Shown piece by piece: positions 20,213-29,152 of a stretch of 64,000 nucleotides of DNA. Source of the DNA: G965202915 sp965205955 (GTDB lineage: Bacteria > Pseudomonadota > Gammaproteobacteria > Eutrophobiales > Eutrophobiaceae). Below the pieces are notes generated by a model, which was not told the DNA's origin, did no database searches, and was given only the letters and a program-made list of their open reading frames with translations. Both the position numbers and the translations under genes were made by a program. Numbering within the stretch: the stretch's first letter is position 1; every line of letters begins with the position of its first letter. The stretch spans positions 1,798,001 through 1,862,000 of the forward strand of contig OZ242192.1 of the NCBI GenBank assembly GCA_965205955.1, in the 5' to 3' direction.

Positions 20213-21100
20213 ATGTTTAAAGGAAGCATGGTTGCGATGGCAACGCCTATGAAGGATGGGGTTGCGCCGGACAGTGAAATCGATTTTGACGGGTTGGCGC
20301 GCCTGATCGAGTTTCACATTGAGCACGGAACGGATGCAATCGTTACCGTGGGCACAACGGGAGAGTCGGCGACGCTGTCAGAAAAGGAACATAGCGAGGT
20401 AATCCGTCAGGTAGTAAAAATGGCCGGCGGCCGTGTGCCGGTGATTGCCGGTACCGGCGCCAATTCCACCACGGAGGCCCTGCATTTAACTGAATGCGCC
20501 AGGGTTGCCGGCGCAGATGCCTGCCTGCTGGTAACGCCCTATTATAATAAACCTACTCAGGAAGGTTTATTTCAGCATTACAAGGTAATCGCCAAAAGTG
20601 TAGATATTCCTCAAATCCTGTATAATGTGCCCGGTCGCACCGCCTGTGATATGCAGACCGATACGGTGGCACGATTGGCGGAGTTCGACACTATTATTGG
20701 TATAAAGGAAGCTACTGCGGAGCTGGAAAGATTGGACCGCCTCAGAGGATCATGCCCGGATGATTTTTTGATATTGAGTGGTGATGATCCGAGCGGTAAA
20801 GATTTTCTACTCAGAGGGGGAGATGGGGTAATATCGGTAACGGCAAATATTGCTCCGAAGCAGATGCATGAGATGTGTGTCTGTGCAATGGACGGCAAGC
20901 GGGACGCGGCAACCGTGATTGACGAGCGGCTGGTCGGTCTGCATGAAAAATTATTTATTGAGTCTAATCCAATACCGGTGAAATGGGCCTTGTATAGAAT
21001 GGGCCTTATACAGCCGGGGATCCGGTTGCCATTAACCTGGCTGTCGGAACTGTATCATCAACAAGTTGAGCAAGCGATGCACCAAGCTAACATACTCTAA
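20213..21100 (+). CDS. dapA: 4-hydroxy-tetrahydrodipicolinate synthase
   Basis: A 295-residue class I aldolase that condenses pyruvate with aspartate semialdehyde in lysine and diaminopimelate synthesis. The TIM-barrel signatures are all present: GTTGE for the threonine pair, YNVPGRT with the catalytic Y137, and IKEAT with the Schiff-base K165. The start has a good site (GGGAG six bases before ATG). It is followed after four bases by bamC, the usual gammaproteobacterial pair, and the divergent gene is gcvR. Confidence 0.97.
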   Translation: MFKGSMVAMATPMKDGVAPDSEIDFDGLARLIEFHIEHGTDAIVTVGTTGESATLSEKEHSEVIRQVVKMAGGRVPVIAGTGANSTTEALHLTECARVAGADACLLVTPYYNKPTQEGLFQHYKVIAKSVDIPQILYNVPGRTACDMQTDTVARLAEFDTIIGIKEATAELERLDRLRGSCPDDFLILSGDDPSGKDFLLRGGDGVISVTANIAPKQMHEMCVCAMDGKRDAATVIDERLVGLHEKLFIESNPIPVKWALYRMGLIQPGIRLPLTWLSELYHQQVEQAMHQANIL

Positions 21101-21104
21101 AAAA

Positions 21105-21785
21105 ATGAATACTCTTATGAAACGAATTATATATTTTATTATCATTGCCCCGGCATTATCCATGTCCCTGTCCTGTTCACGATTAAATCTGGATGAAGTG
21201 GTGACGGATAAACGCACTGAATACCTTAAAAGCAGGGATTTGCCTGCCCTCGAGATCCCACCCGATCTGACCTCGGATACGATCAATGAATCAATGGCAA
21301 TTCCAGGGGAAGAAGAGGCAACAACCTTATCTGAATTTGAGCAGCAAAAAGCAAGAAAATTGTCGGAGGGTAGTACGGAGACGGAGAGCGTGGAGAGTAC
21401 GGAGAGTGCAGAAGCTGTCGAATTTGAAGACGAACAACGCTTGACGGTCAAGGGCTCATCACTCGATGTTTGGCTGGAATTGAGGAAATTCTGGATGAAC
21501 AAAGGCTACAGGATAGATTTAGATGATGCCGAACTGGGAGTAATGGAAACCGAATGGCGGGAAAACTCTGAGGGAGTCAGGGATAAGTTCAGGATCTTCT
21601 CGGAGCCGGGAGAGGATGAGACCATGCTGGTGCTGTTCATATCCAGTGAGCGAGAACAGAAAAATAAGGATGAATGGGCGCCTGTAGCGCGTGATACTGA
21701 ACTGGAGAAGGCAATCGTGGAAGAATTAAATATGCATTTTCAGGGTGTGGCGCTCCTCAAAATAAAAGAAAAGTCAAATGCCTGA
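21105..21785 (+). CDS. bamC: Outer membrane assembly lipoprotein BamC-like
   Basis: A 226-residue lipoprotein. The signal peptide ends in the lipobox SLSC; the ATG at 21117 (MKRIIYF) is an equally good start. It continues with the BamC N-terminal pattern, TDKRTEYLKSRDLPALEIPPDL, an acidic low-complexity linker (repeats of TES/STES near residues 90-110) and one helix-grip domain of about 100 residues. It is shorter than the Escherichia coli protein, which has two such domains. BamC is an accessory part of the beta-barrel assembly machine. A partial second copy of its 3' end lies at 24000. It overlaps the next gene by eight bases. Confidence 0.85.
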   Translation: MNTLMKRIIYFIIIAPALSMSLSCSRLNLDEVVTDKRTEYLKSRDLPALEIPPDLTSDTINESMAIPGEEEATTLSEFEQQKARKLSEGSTETESVESTESAEAVEFEDEQRLTVKGSSLDVWLELRKFWMNKGYRIDLDDAELGVMETEWRENSEGVRDKFRIFSEPGEDETMLVLFISSEREQKNKDEWAPVARDTELEKAIVEELNMHFQGVALLKIKEKSNA

Positions 21786-22299
21786 AGATTATGGCGAACA
21801 TTGCAATGGTTGCCCGTACAAGGAAAAGTACCAGCACGGGCAAAATAGACCGTTATCAATGGAAGACAATTCGAGCGATGTGTTATTGATATTCCGGTCT
21901 CCGGGGTGTGAGGAATGGAAGAAAAAAAAGCCAATTTATAGTGATGAGCAAGATTCTAGTCATACGGGGGCAGTAATGCGCAACGCCTTCGAACGACTTG
22001 GTAAAAAGCGCAAGGATTTTAATATTACCAACGCTGTGCAATGTTACCCGGGGAAGTCAAATAATAACCGGGATTGTCCGCCTAAACCATTAGCTATAAA
22101 ACATTGCGCCAACTGGTTAAAGAAAGATATTAAGTCAAAAGAATATCGAAAAATAATTGTCTTTGGGAAAGATGCTGCATGCTCTGTATGCTCTATTAAG
22201 AAAAAAGGAATAAGTTATTATCCATGGTTTAAATTCTTAAAACTTCGCCTGTCTAGCGAGGAACTTGATCGCACACTACGTGAATGTGAGGAAACATGA
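21778..22299 (+). CDS. Uracil-DNA glycosylase-like protein
   Basis: A 173-residue protein with the outline of the family 4-type uracil-DNA glycosylases: an N-terminal C9-x-x-C12 pair and later cysteines (NAVQC, RDC, IKHC) that could hold an iron-sulfur cluster, a VLLIFRSPG strand at the place of motif A, GAVMRNAF for the following helix, and IIVFGKDA. The usual acidic residue of motif A is changed and the C-terminal HPS-type motif is not obvious, so it may not be an active glycosylase. It overlaps the bamC end by eight bases and the next small gene by four. Confidence 0.65.
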   Translation: MPEDYGEHCNGCPYKEKYQHGQNRPLSMEDNSSDVLLIFRSPGCEEWKKKKPIYSDEQDSSHTGAVMRNAFERLGKKRKDFNITNAVQCYPGKSNNNRDCPPKPLAIKHCANWLKKDIKSKEYRKIIVFGKDAACSVCSIKKKGISYYPWFKFLKLRLSSEELDRTLRECEET

Positions 22300-22421
22300 A
22301 GCTTATACTGGTGTTGGCACTGCCTGCCATTTTTATATCAACTACTATCTTCGTAGCACTTCGTCAGGATCCTCGGCTTGCGGATTCACCCCAAAAAATC
22401 GTTTATACCAAATATGATTGA
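22296..22421 (+). CDS. 41-residue single-span membrane peptide
   Basis: ATGA overlap with the preceding stop. The peptide begins MKLILVLALPAIFISTTIFVAL, one clear membrane segment or uncleaved signal, then a short polar tail RQDPRLADSPQ. No family recognised. The coupling to the UDG-like gene and the hydrophobic profile make it more likely real than chance. Confidence 0.45.
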   Translation: MKLILVLALPAIFISTTIFVALRQDPRLADSPQKIVYTKYD

Positions 22422-22472
22422 CAGAGATAGAAAACTTTGATTTAATTCCCCAAACCTTACCGAGAATAAAAA

Positions 22473-22910
22473 ATGAACAAGAGAACCATTGGCGTGAAAA
22501 TCGCTTTGCTGGCGATGCTGACGCTGGCGGGCTGTACTGCGTCCCACCATCTGGGCGAAGTGCGTAGCGACGAGGCAGAGCGCGTCACCGCTGGCACCGT
22601 GCAGCGGGAAATCAAAATCGGCATGAGTGGCGCCGAGGTGATTGAGGCCTTGGGCTCCCCGAATATCGTCTCAACGGATGAAAATCGCCGCGAAGTTTGG
22701 GTCTACGACAAAATCAGCACGGAATATGTGCAATCCAGCAGTTCCGGTGGAATCGCAGGATTGGTGTTTGGCTCGATCGGCGGGGCTTTAGCAAGAGGTT
22801 CGGTTTCGTCGGGAGCAGCATCCACCTCACAAAAAACTTTCACCGTCATCATTAAATTTGATGAGTCGGGAAAAGTCCGCGATTTTTCCTACCACACTTC
22901 GCGGTTTTAA
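22473..22910 (+). CDS. Lipoprotein with BamE/SmpA-like domain
   Basis: A 145-residue lipoprotein. The signal peptide ends with the lipobox LAGC. Residues 45-75 read REIKIGMSGAEVIEALGSP, the start pattern of the BamE/SmpA/OmlA fold, followed by a VWVYDKI strand. A Gly/Ser-rich stretch (near residues 85-110) and a last strand FTVIIKFDESGKVRDF complete the fold. It is the first of three consecutive lipoprotein genes with one or minus four bases between them, so they form an operon. Role unknown; outer membrane location inferred from the lipobox and lack of Asp at +2. Confidence 0.75.
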   Translation: MNKRTIGVKIALLAMLTLAGCTASHHLGEVRSDEAERVTAGTVQREIKIGMSGAEVIEALGSPNIVSTDENRREVWVYDKISTEYVQSSSSGGIAGLVFGSIGGALARGSVSSGAASTSQKTFTVIIKFDESGKVRDFSYHTSRF

Positions 22911-22911
22911 C

Positions 22912-23484
22912 ATGACGAAAAAAAGTAGCATTTATTGCGCTATCGCGCTTGTGCCGATTTTCCTTATCCCATCCGGTTGCGCTCCGGTCATTCCGCCGGA
23001 TGCATTAAAATTGAATGCAGTTTCGTTGGAACGCAAGCAATTGCAGACACGGCGATTTGAAGGAATCAGCGAGGATAATTTGCTGTCTGCCTGCAACGGC
23101 GTGCTACAGGATTTAGGATTCAACCTTGATGAGAGCGAAACCGATCTTGGCGTACTGGTTGCCTCTAAACAGCGCGACGCCACAAATCCCTGGCAAGTGG
23201 CAGGTAAAATAGCTCTCGCCTTTATGTCTGCGCTGTCCGGATCTTCTCCATCAGACCTAGCCATAGACAAGGCACAAAAAATCCGCATATCCTTGGTCGC
23301 CCGTCCGGCATCCACTTCTTACGAAGGTGACGAAAGCCATTTGGTGCGGATAACATTCCAGCGTATTATCTGGAACACGCAGGGAAAGATTACCCGACGG
23401 GAAGGTATCTACGATGCTGAGATTTATCAGGAATTCTTCGAAAAATTGTCGAAGGCTGTATTTTTGGAGGCAGAACAAATATGA
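22912..23484 (+). CDS. Lipoprotein of unknown function, paralogue of the next gene
   Basis: A 190-residue lipoprotein starting two bases after the preceding stop. The signal peptide ends LIPSGC. The body has LQTRRFEGISEDNLLSACNGVLQDLGFNL, then a hydrophobic stretch near residue 105 and a C-terminal QEFFEKLSKAVFLEA. The same two blocks occur in the next protein (LRSFQTRAFD, LQDLGFVI, QDFFVALEKAIFLEA), so these two are tandem paralogues. The family is not named here; such lipoprotein triplets are found near envelope genes. The stop overlaps the next start by four bases. Confidence 0.75.
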   Translation: MTKKSSIYCAIALVPIFLIPSGCAPVIPPDALKLNAVSLERKQLQTRRFEGISEDNLLSACNGVLQDLGFNLDESETDLGVLVASKQRDATNPWQVAGKIALAFMSALSGSSPSDLAIDKAQKIRISLVARPASTSYEGDESHLVRITFQRIIWNTQGKITRREGIYDAEIYQEFFEKLSKAVFLEAEQI

Positions 23485-23924
23485 ACGAAACGAAATCGGC
23501 GATTAATTACACAGTCGTGGCCGTGCTGATGTTCCTTTCCTTCACTCTACTGCCGGGATGCGAAACTTCAAAATCGAAAGTGCTCGCCACAGGCGAGAGT
23601 CAGGTTCAATTGCGCAGTTTCCAAACGCGAGCGTTTGATACGACTGACAAGAAGAAAACCCTGCGGGTGGTTATCGCTACTCTGCAAGATCTTGGCTTTG
23701 TCATCAACAAGGCAGATTATGTCTTGGGTTCGGTCAGTGCCACGAAAGTGGACGGCTATCAATTGCGGCTAACGGTCAGTGTCCGCCCCCGAGGGGCAAC
23801 TCAGCTGTTAGTGCGAGCAAATGCGCAGTATGAATTAACTGCGGTGGAAGAACCCAAACCGTATCAGGATTTCTTCGTCGCTTTGGAAAAAGCGATATTT
23901 CTTGAGGCTCATTCGGTTGAGTAG
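23481..23924 (+). CDS. Lipoprotein of unknown function, third of a triplet
   Basis: A 147-residue lipoprotein whose signal peptide ends LLPGC. It lacks the middle hydrophobic part of its larger paralogue upstream but keeps the QTRAFD, LQDLGFVI and C-terminal KAIFLEA blocks. It is coupled to that gene by an ATGA overlap. The three lipoproteins probably form a complex at the outer membrane; this is inferred from gene arrangement alone. Confidence 0.75.
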   Translation: MNETKSAINYTVVAVLMFLSFTLLPGCETSKSKVLATGESQVQLRSFQTRAFDTTDKKKTLRVVIATLQDLGFVINKADYVLGSVSATKVDGYQLRLTVSVRPRGATQLLVRANAQYELTAVEEPKPYQDFFVALEKAIFLEAHSVE

Positions 23925-23999
23925 CCTAATAATTGGGTGCAGGTCGGTTCCCGCGGAGCGACCCGAAAATTCTACCTGCCGATAAGCAGAGGTAGGGGA

Positions 24000-24069
24000 T
24001 AAATGGGTATCTGCGCCAAGTGATATTGAACTGAAAAAAGCAATCGTGGAAGAATTAAATATGCATTTT
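24000..24069 (+). pseudogene. Relic of the bamC 3' end
   Basis: These bases match bamC 21671-21740. The last 30 bases are identical (24040-24069 versus 21711-21740), the first 40 carry about a dozen changes. The copy has no start and leads nowhere, so it is a leftover of a duplication that now borders the cargo at 21.8-23.9 kb. Confidence 0.85.
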
Positions 24070-24169
24070 TACAGCGAAACCGCCGCATCTTCCACAACAT
24101 GGGGCGGCAATGCTTTCCTGATACGGCCGCTCCTTTTATTATGACGTGCTGCTTTTGCGCCTGCGTCGC

Positions 24170-25111
24170 ATGAAAGTAACCCCTCATGTTCTAGCTTCAC
24201 CGAGTTATAAAACGGGTTATAAGATTTTTATCAAATGTCTTTTCAGTAGCATGCTCGTCGGTCTTTTCTACCTGGGATATTCAACTACGCTGGATCAACA
24301 AGCAGAGCAGCCATTAGAGGATTCATTCAAGCGAGCCCTTATCACCTTTGGTGTAGTTCGTAGCATTGATGCCATTGTGTCCTTCGCGCAAGGCACTGAA
24401 TTTGCCATTGAACCGTTCGGTTTAGGCGTCACACTCACGCCGGGAGAAATTTTGGACCCGGTCAATGATATGATTGAACGATTTTCCTGGATCGTGCTTG
24501 CCGCAACTACATCTCTCGGCATCCAGCTAGTCTTGGTAGGCATAGGCAAGACTTTCATTGCCCAACTGGTAGTGGTGCTGGCAACGCTTGTATTGTTTTT
24601 CTATACTTGGAAGCCGACTACGCTCCGGGACAAGTGGCAGAGCATTGCCGTTCGACTCTCATTTTTAGTGATATTTTTACGGTTTCTAATACCTGTCGTG
24701 GTGCTGGCCAATGAGGCGGTGTATGCGTCGTTTCTAAGTGATCGCTATGAGGAATCCTATGCCCTTCTCGAAAAGTCTGAAAAAGAGGCGCAGGCACTGC
24801 GAGAGGAGTATGAGGCATCAACTGCATACGAGGCGCCAGATGAGCATAACAATGGAATTTGGGGATGGACCGGAAGACTAAAAGAGCGGTTTGACCAAAA
24901 GACTCAGGGCATCATTCAGAGCTTCAAGATAAGGGGGCGATTAAGAGAATACAGAACCCAGCTAGCTAACGTTAGTGAGCAAATTATCAATCTCATCGTC
25001 GTATTTGTTCTGCAAACCTTAATATTCCCCCTGCTATTTCTGTGGCTGGGCCTGAAAATGCTACGGATGCTTGCCATCGGTAAATTATGGCCTGGATCAA
25101 CCGATAAATAG
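24170..25111 (+). CDS. Integral membrane protein of unknown function
   Basis: A 313-residue protein counted from the ATG at 24170. One membrane segment near residues 20-40, two or three between 100 and 180 (LVVVLATLVLFFY, LVIFLRFLIPVVV), a charged soluble loop of about 90 residues with a coiled-coil look (ALLEKSEKEAQALREEYEAS), and a last pair of segments near 270-295. No known family recognised. The order suggests a channel- or transporter-like protein with a cytoplasmic or periplasmic helical loop. It follows the bamC relic and is read towards the aminotransferase gene. Confidence 0.7.
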   Translation: MKVTPHVLASPSYKTGYKIFIKCLFSSMLVGLFYLGYSTTLDQQAEQPLEDSFKRALITFGVVRSIDAIVSFAQGTEFAIEPFGLGVTLTPGEILDPVNDMIERFSWIVLAATTSLGIQLVLVGIGKTFIAQLVVVLATLVLFFYTWKPTTLRDKWQSIAVRLSFLVIFLRFLIPVVVLANEAVYASFLSDRYEESYALLEKSEKEAQALREEYEASTAYEAPDEHNNGIWGWTGRLKERFDQKTQGIIQSFKIRGRLREYRTQLANVSEQIINLIVVFVLQTLIFPLLFLWLGLKMLRMLAIGKLWPGSTDK

Positions 25112-25167
25112 CCCGGTAAAAATCGTTGGCATTCCCGCCAATAATTCTTATTTTCAGCAATGCAATC

Positions 25168-26310
25168 ATGGCGAATATTGAAAATCTCATCAAAAAAGAG
25201 TTCACACTCGACCCGGACCTCTGCTATTTGAATCATGCCGCCGTTGGCCCCTGGCCAAACCGGACAGCTAGAGCGGTTGCTCAGTTTTCCGGGGAAAACA
25301 GTAGATATGGCGCGGTCAATTATTCAAGTTGGCTGGAAATGGAAAAAAAGCTGAAAAATCAGCTTAAATGGTTGATTAATGCGCCTGCTATCGACGATAT
25401 CGCCTTGTTAAAGAACACTTCCGAGGCCCTGTCCGTGGTCGCCGGCGGGATAGACTGGGGATCGGGTGAAAATATAGTCAGCAGTGATCAGGAATTTCCT
25501 TCCAATCGTATTCCCTGGCAAGCCCAGGCACGTCATGGCGTCGAATTCAGAGAGGTTGATTTGGGCGCAGACTCGTCGCCGGAAGCGGCACTGATGGCGG
25601 CCTGTGATGCAAAAACCAGGCTTCTTGCGATTAGCTCTGTGCAATACGGCACCGGTTTGAAGCTGGACCTTCAAATTTTGGGGGAATTTTGCCAGCAACA
25701 AGAAATTTTATTCTGTGTGGATGCAATTCAAAGTTTGGGGGTCCACCCGGTAGATGTCCAGGCTGCTCAAGCCGATTTTATGATGGCCGATGCCCATAAA
25801 TGGCTGCTGGGGCCGGAGGGCATTGCGCTGTTCTATTGCCGGGCCGGGGTGCGCGATCAGATCAGTCTGCATCAATATGGCTGGCATATGGTGGAAGATG
25901 CAGGGAATTACGCCGCTAAAGACTGGCAACCGGCTCAATCGGCCAGACGGTTTGAGTGCGGCAGTCCGAATATGCTGGGTATTCATGCCTTATCGGCCAG
26001 TTTGAGTTTATTTGAAGAGATAGGTATTGAGGAAATATATAGAAATATAATTAATAAAATATCTTTACTCTATGATTTAACTAATAAAATAGATGGAATA
26101 CAATATTTGTCTCCAGTCGATTCGGACTCGCCCGGCGGGATCATTACGTTTAGGGTTGGCAGGAAAAATATGCCTGAATTACATGCTAAATTATTGGAAA
26201 AAAAGGTAATTTGTGCGTATCGAGGGGGCGGAATTCGATTTTCTCCACACTTCTATACTGCCGATGATATTATCAATAAATCAATTGATATATTGAATAT
26301 AACTATATGA
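25168..26310 (+). CDS. Class V aminotransferase, cysteine desulfurase-like
   Basis: A 380-residue PLP enzyme. The start at 25168 (MANIENLIKKEF) is preferred over an upstream TTG because it matches the family N-terminus YLNHAAVGPWP. The PLP lysine lies in MMADAHKWLLGPEG and the phosphate-binding residues in LLKNTSEALSVVAGG. The family contains cysteine desulfurases, isopenicillin epimerases and serine-type aminotransferases; the lack of an obvious catalytic Cys loop makes a desulfurase doubtful. It meets tatD tail to tail with one base between the stops. Confidence 0.85.
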   Translation: MANIENLIKKEFTLDPDLCYLNHAAVGPWPNRTARAVAQFSGENSRYGAVNYSSWLEMEKKLKNQLKWLINAPAIDDIALLKNTSEALSVVAGGIDWGSGENIVSSDQEFPSNRIPWQAQARHGVEFREVDLGADSSPEAALMAACDAKTRLLAISSVQYGTGLKLDLQILGEFCQQQEILFCVDAIQSLGVHPVDVQAAQADFMMADAHKWLLGPEGIALFYCRAGVRDQISLHQYGWHMVEDAGNYAAKDWQPAQSARRFECGSPNMLGIHALSASLSLFEEIGIEEIYRNIINKISLLYDLTNKIDGIQYLSPVDSDSPGGIITFRVGRKNMPELHAKLLEKKVICAYRGGGIRFSPHFYTADDIINKSIDILNITI

Positions 26311-26311
26311 T

Positions 26312-27088
26312 TTAGTGAATATTTTTTCCGTTAAAAAGTCTGAAGAAGTTTTCTGTGGTGGCATAGGCCACCGCCTCTACCGAAAGGTTTTTCAACTCAG
26401 CGATATGCGCGGCGACCCTGCCTACATAGGCAGGCTGATTGGTTTTCCCTCTATAGGGGACGGGGGCCAGATAGGGGGAGTCGGTCTCTATCAGGATCCG
26501 CTCCAGTGGCACTTCTCTTGCCACCTGTTGCAATTCCTGGGCATTCTTAAAAGTAATAATGCCGGAAAATGAGATGTAAAAATTCAACGCCATCGCCTTT
26601 TCCGCGGTCGCCATATCCTCAACAAAACAGTGCATCACCCCTCCTACCTGTTCCGCACCCTCCTCCTCCAAAATTCGAATAACATCCTCTTTTGCCTCTC
26701 GGGTATGAATAATAAGCGGTTTATTTATGGTTTTTGCCGCCTGTATATGAGTACGGAAGCGCTGCCTCTGCCATTCCAGGTCTCCTTCACTCCTGAAATA
26801 ATCCAGGCCGGTTTCGCCGATCGCGATTACTTTATCGTCATCGGCCAATTCAGTTAATTCAGCAATACCGGGTTCCGATTCCAGTTTGCTGTTCGGATGA
26901 ACACCGACCGATGCGGAAATGTTATCGTATTTGTCGGCAAGGGCTTTTATTTCCGGAAAAGTATCGAGGTCAATCGAGACGCACAGCATGTGCTGAACAT
27001 TGCCTTCGTTGGCATTTTTAAGTACTTGGGTAATCCCGATTTCATCTTCAAGCAGGGGAAGATGACAATGGGAATCGACTAAAATCAT
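26312..27088 (-). CDS. tatD: TatD-family metal-dependent deoxyribonuclease
   Basis: A 258-residue TIM-barrel hydrolase. Metal ligands are visible: H-x-H in DSHCHLP at the start, E in IGETGLDYF, H in IIHTRE, H in VMHCFV and D in IETDSPYLAP. The closest members are the YcfH type found next to holB, which fits the position here. These enzymes trim DNA or RNA 3' ends and have been linked to repair. Last gene of the minus-strand cluster coming from rpmF. Confidence 0.92.
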   Translation of the reverse strand: MILVDSHCHLPLLEDEIGITQVLKNANEGNVQHMLCVSIDLDTFPEIKALADKYDNISASVGVHPNSKLESEPGIAELTELADDDKVIAIGETGLDYFRSEGDLEWQRQRFRTHIQAAKTINKPLIIHTREAKEDVIRILEEEGAEQVGGVMHCFVEDMATAEKAMALNFYISFSGIITFKNAQELQQVAREVPLERILIETDSPYLAPVPYRGKTNQPAYVGRVAAHIAELKNLSVEAVAYATTENFFRLFNGKNIH

Positions 27089-27131
27089 GCTATAAAATCA
27101 GCGATATAAAGAATTTTATCAGCGCCAGGTA

Positions 27132-27485
27132 TTACATCGTATTCGTTGGACGATCCGATCGTAAGGCTCCTGCAAGCTGTTTTTCAATTCTGTTCCTGGT
27201 TCCCCCCTTGTCCAATTCACTGAACTGGATGCCTATTCCCGTCATTTTATTCCCCTGCGCCGATTTTGGGGTGATCCAGACAACTTTGCCAGCAACCGGC
27301 AATTTATCCTTGCTATCCGCCAGAGTGAGCAACATAAATACTTCTTCACCGAGTTTGTACGGTTTTGCCGTGGGGATAAACAGGCCGCCATTTTTGATGT
27401 ACGGCATATAGGAACTGTATAAGGCATTTTTATCCCGAATGGTCAGGGACAGTATACCTTGTCTTGGATCACGACCTGCGGCCAT
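27132..27485 (-). CDS. PilZ-domain protein
   Basis: A 117-residue single PilZ domain with a GGGAGG ribosome binding site nine bases before the ATG. The order LSLTIRDKNALYSSYMP, then GGLFIPT, GEEVFMLLTL and VAGKVVWITP, then GIGIQF matches the PilZ proteins encoded between holB and tatD in Pseudomonas and relatives. That subgroup lacks the RxxxR c-di-GMP binding motif, and no such motif is seen here either, so it probably acts in type IV pilus function by protein contact. Confidence 0.9.
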   Translation of the reverse strand: MAAGRDPRQGILSLTIRDKNALYSSYMPYIKNGGLFIPTAKPYKLGEEVFMLLTLADSKDKLPVAGKVVWITPKSAQGNKMTGIGIQFSELDKGGTRNRIEKQLAGALRSDRPTNTM

Positions 27486-27512
27486 TATGCAGTACCTCCC
27501 GATGAATGATCA

Positions 27513-28499
27513 TTAATTTTCAGCAAGTTTCGATTGCCAGTATATAGTTATTTCTTCAAGCAGTCCCAATGTGCCAAGGTTCACCGAACTCAAGGCCAAC
27601 CGATACCGTCCCAAAATAAAGTTATAACTATTCGATAATTGTAACAAGTGTAATCGTTTCGCATGATAATGCAAACGCATTTTGACTGTACGCAACGCAC
27701 TGTTTCGGATACTGGCACATAGTTTATAGACAATCATTGCGTGATTTATCTTCAAAACCCATTCAATTGCCTCACGACACCCAACTATATTCCATTCATC
27801 CGCCACCTTGATTGGATCGGCTTTGTTCTCCAATAGCGCAAACAACTGGTTCAATATTTTTTCTCTGTCTGCAAGTATACTGCCATTGTGCATCGAAACG
27901 GCAAGCAGTGGCGCTCCTTCCGCCAGTTCAAGCAGTATATCCGGTTTTCCGCCGCCTCCCTCGAACTGATCATGAACCCAGCGTACTGTTTGTTCATTGA
28001 TATGGGCCTGAACAGTGAGTAGCTGGCAACGACTGCGAAGGGTCACGGGCAGTACGGACGGACGATGACTGATAAGCAGCAATAATGAATTTTCAGGCGG
28101 CTCTTCCAGTGTTTTCAATAGTGTATTTGCCGCATTGGTATTAATGATGTCGGCAGGGTCAATGATTGCCATTTTTGCACCGCCGGCAAAGCTTTTTAAG
28201 GAAATGAAATCAATCAATTCACGAATTTGATCGACCTTGATCTGCTTGGCATTGTCTTCCGCCTGGACTGAAAACAGATCCGGGTGATTGCCTGAAGCGA
28301 ATAAATGACAATTCCGGCATGTTCCGCATATATCCTGGCCCGATTGACAAAGAAGATGGTTGGCCAAAACATCGGCAAAATGCCTCAATCCTGTGCCCTC
28401 CTTGCCGGATAAAATCATTGCGTGCGGCAGGCGCTGCTGCTGTTTTATCCTGTCTATATATTCCCAGGCCCTTTGCTGCCAAGGATACACTACCGACAT
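27513..28499 (-). CDS. holB: DNA polymerase III delta' subunit
   Basis: A 328-residue clamp-loader subunit. The AAA fold shows a non-canonical P-loop (SGKEGTGLRHFA), as expected for delta', a zinc-binding set of cysteines (CQSG, CGTCRNC), the DPADIINTNAANTLLKTLEEPP sensor region and the SRC arginine-finger motif (TLRSRCQ). It loads the beta clamp with the other subunits. It overlaps tmk by ten bases, the usual gammaproteobacterial order tmk-holB-pilZ-tatD. Confidence 0.95.
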   Translation of the reverse strand: MSVVYPWQQRAWEYIDRIKQQQRLPHAMILSGKEGTGLRHFADVLANHLLCQSGQDICGTCRNCHLFASGNHPDLFSVQAEDNAKQIKVDQIRELIDFISLKSFAGGAKMAIIDPADIINTNAANTLLKTLEEPPENSLLLLISHRPSVLPVTLRSRCQLLTVQAHINEQTVRWVHDQFEGGGGKPDILLELAEGAPLLAVSMHNGSILADREKILNQLFALLENKADPIKVADEWNIVGCREAIEWVLKINHAMIVYKLCASIRNSALRTVKMRLHYHAKRLHLLQLSNSYNFILGRYRLALSSVNLGTLGLLEEITIYWQSKLAEN

Positions 28500-29152
28500 A
28501 AGGCCGACTCCTCTACGATTGTCTTCAGTTCACGTCGAATCTGTTCGAGACTCTGCGAAGCATCGATGATTTTAATGCGCTCCGGTTCTTTCCCGGCTAA
28601 TTCCAGATAACATGCTCTTATCCGTTCGAAAAAACCAGTCCCCCGCTCCCGCTCGAAACGGTCTGCTCTTCCATCAAAACAATCCGCCTGCTTGGGATTA
28701 GCGATACGCTCCATTCCCTGCTCTGCTTCAATATCAAAAAGAAAGGTTAAATCCGGCCTGAAATCGGCCAACACCCATTGATATAATTGATCGATTCTGG
28801 ATTTCGGAATACCGCAGCCCCCCCCTTGGTAGGCATAACTGGAATCGGCAAACCGGTCCGAGATAACCACTTTATTCGCCGCGATAGCCGGTTTAATAAT
28901 TTCCTGATAATGCTGCGTCCGGGCCGAAAACATCAGCATCAGTTCCGTATCTTCGTGTATCCCTGTGCCCTTGCCCTGCAATATAATATCACGTATATGT
29001 TCTCCTGTTCGGGTACCGCCGGGCTCGCGCGTGGTGAGTACCTCTCTGCCCATCTGCCTGAAAAGTTCGGCAAGATACTCTAATTGCGTGCTCTTGCCGG
29101 CCCCGTCAATGCCTTCCAGGGTAATAAACAATCCTTTCTGATTGCCGCTCAT
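28490..29152 (-). CDS. tmk: Thymidylate kinase
   Basis: A 220-residue kinase that makes dTDP from dTMP. P-loop LEGIDGAGKSTQ near the start, the DR(F/Y) motif ISDRFADSSYAYQGGG, and TREPGGT for substrate binding. The lid region carries RAD/RFERE as in the enterobacterial type. Overlaps mltG by four bases and holB by ten. Confidence 0.96.
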   Translation of the reverse strand: MSGNQKGLFITLEGIDGAGKSTQLEYLAELFRQMGREVLTTREPGGTRTGEHIRDIILQGKGTGIHEDTELMLMFSARTQHYQEIIKPAIAANKVVISDRFADSSYAYQGGGCGIPKSRIDQLYQWVLADFRPDLTFLFDIEAEQGMERIANPKQADCFDGRADRFERERGTGFFERIRACYLELAGKEPERIKIIDASQSLEQIRRELKTIVEESALCR

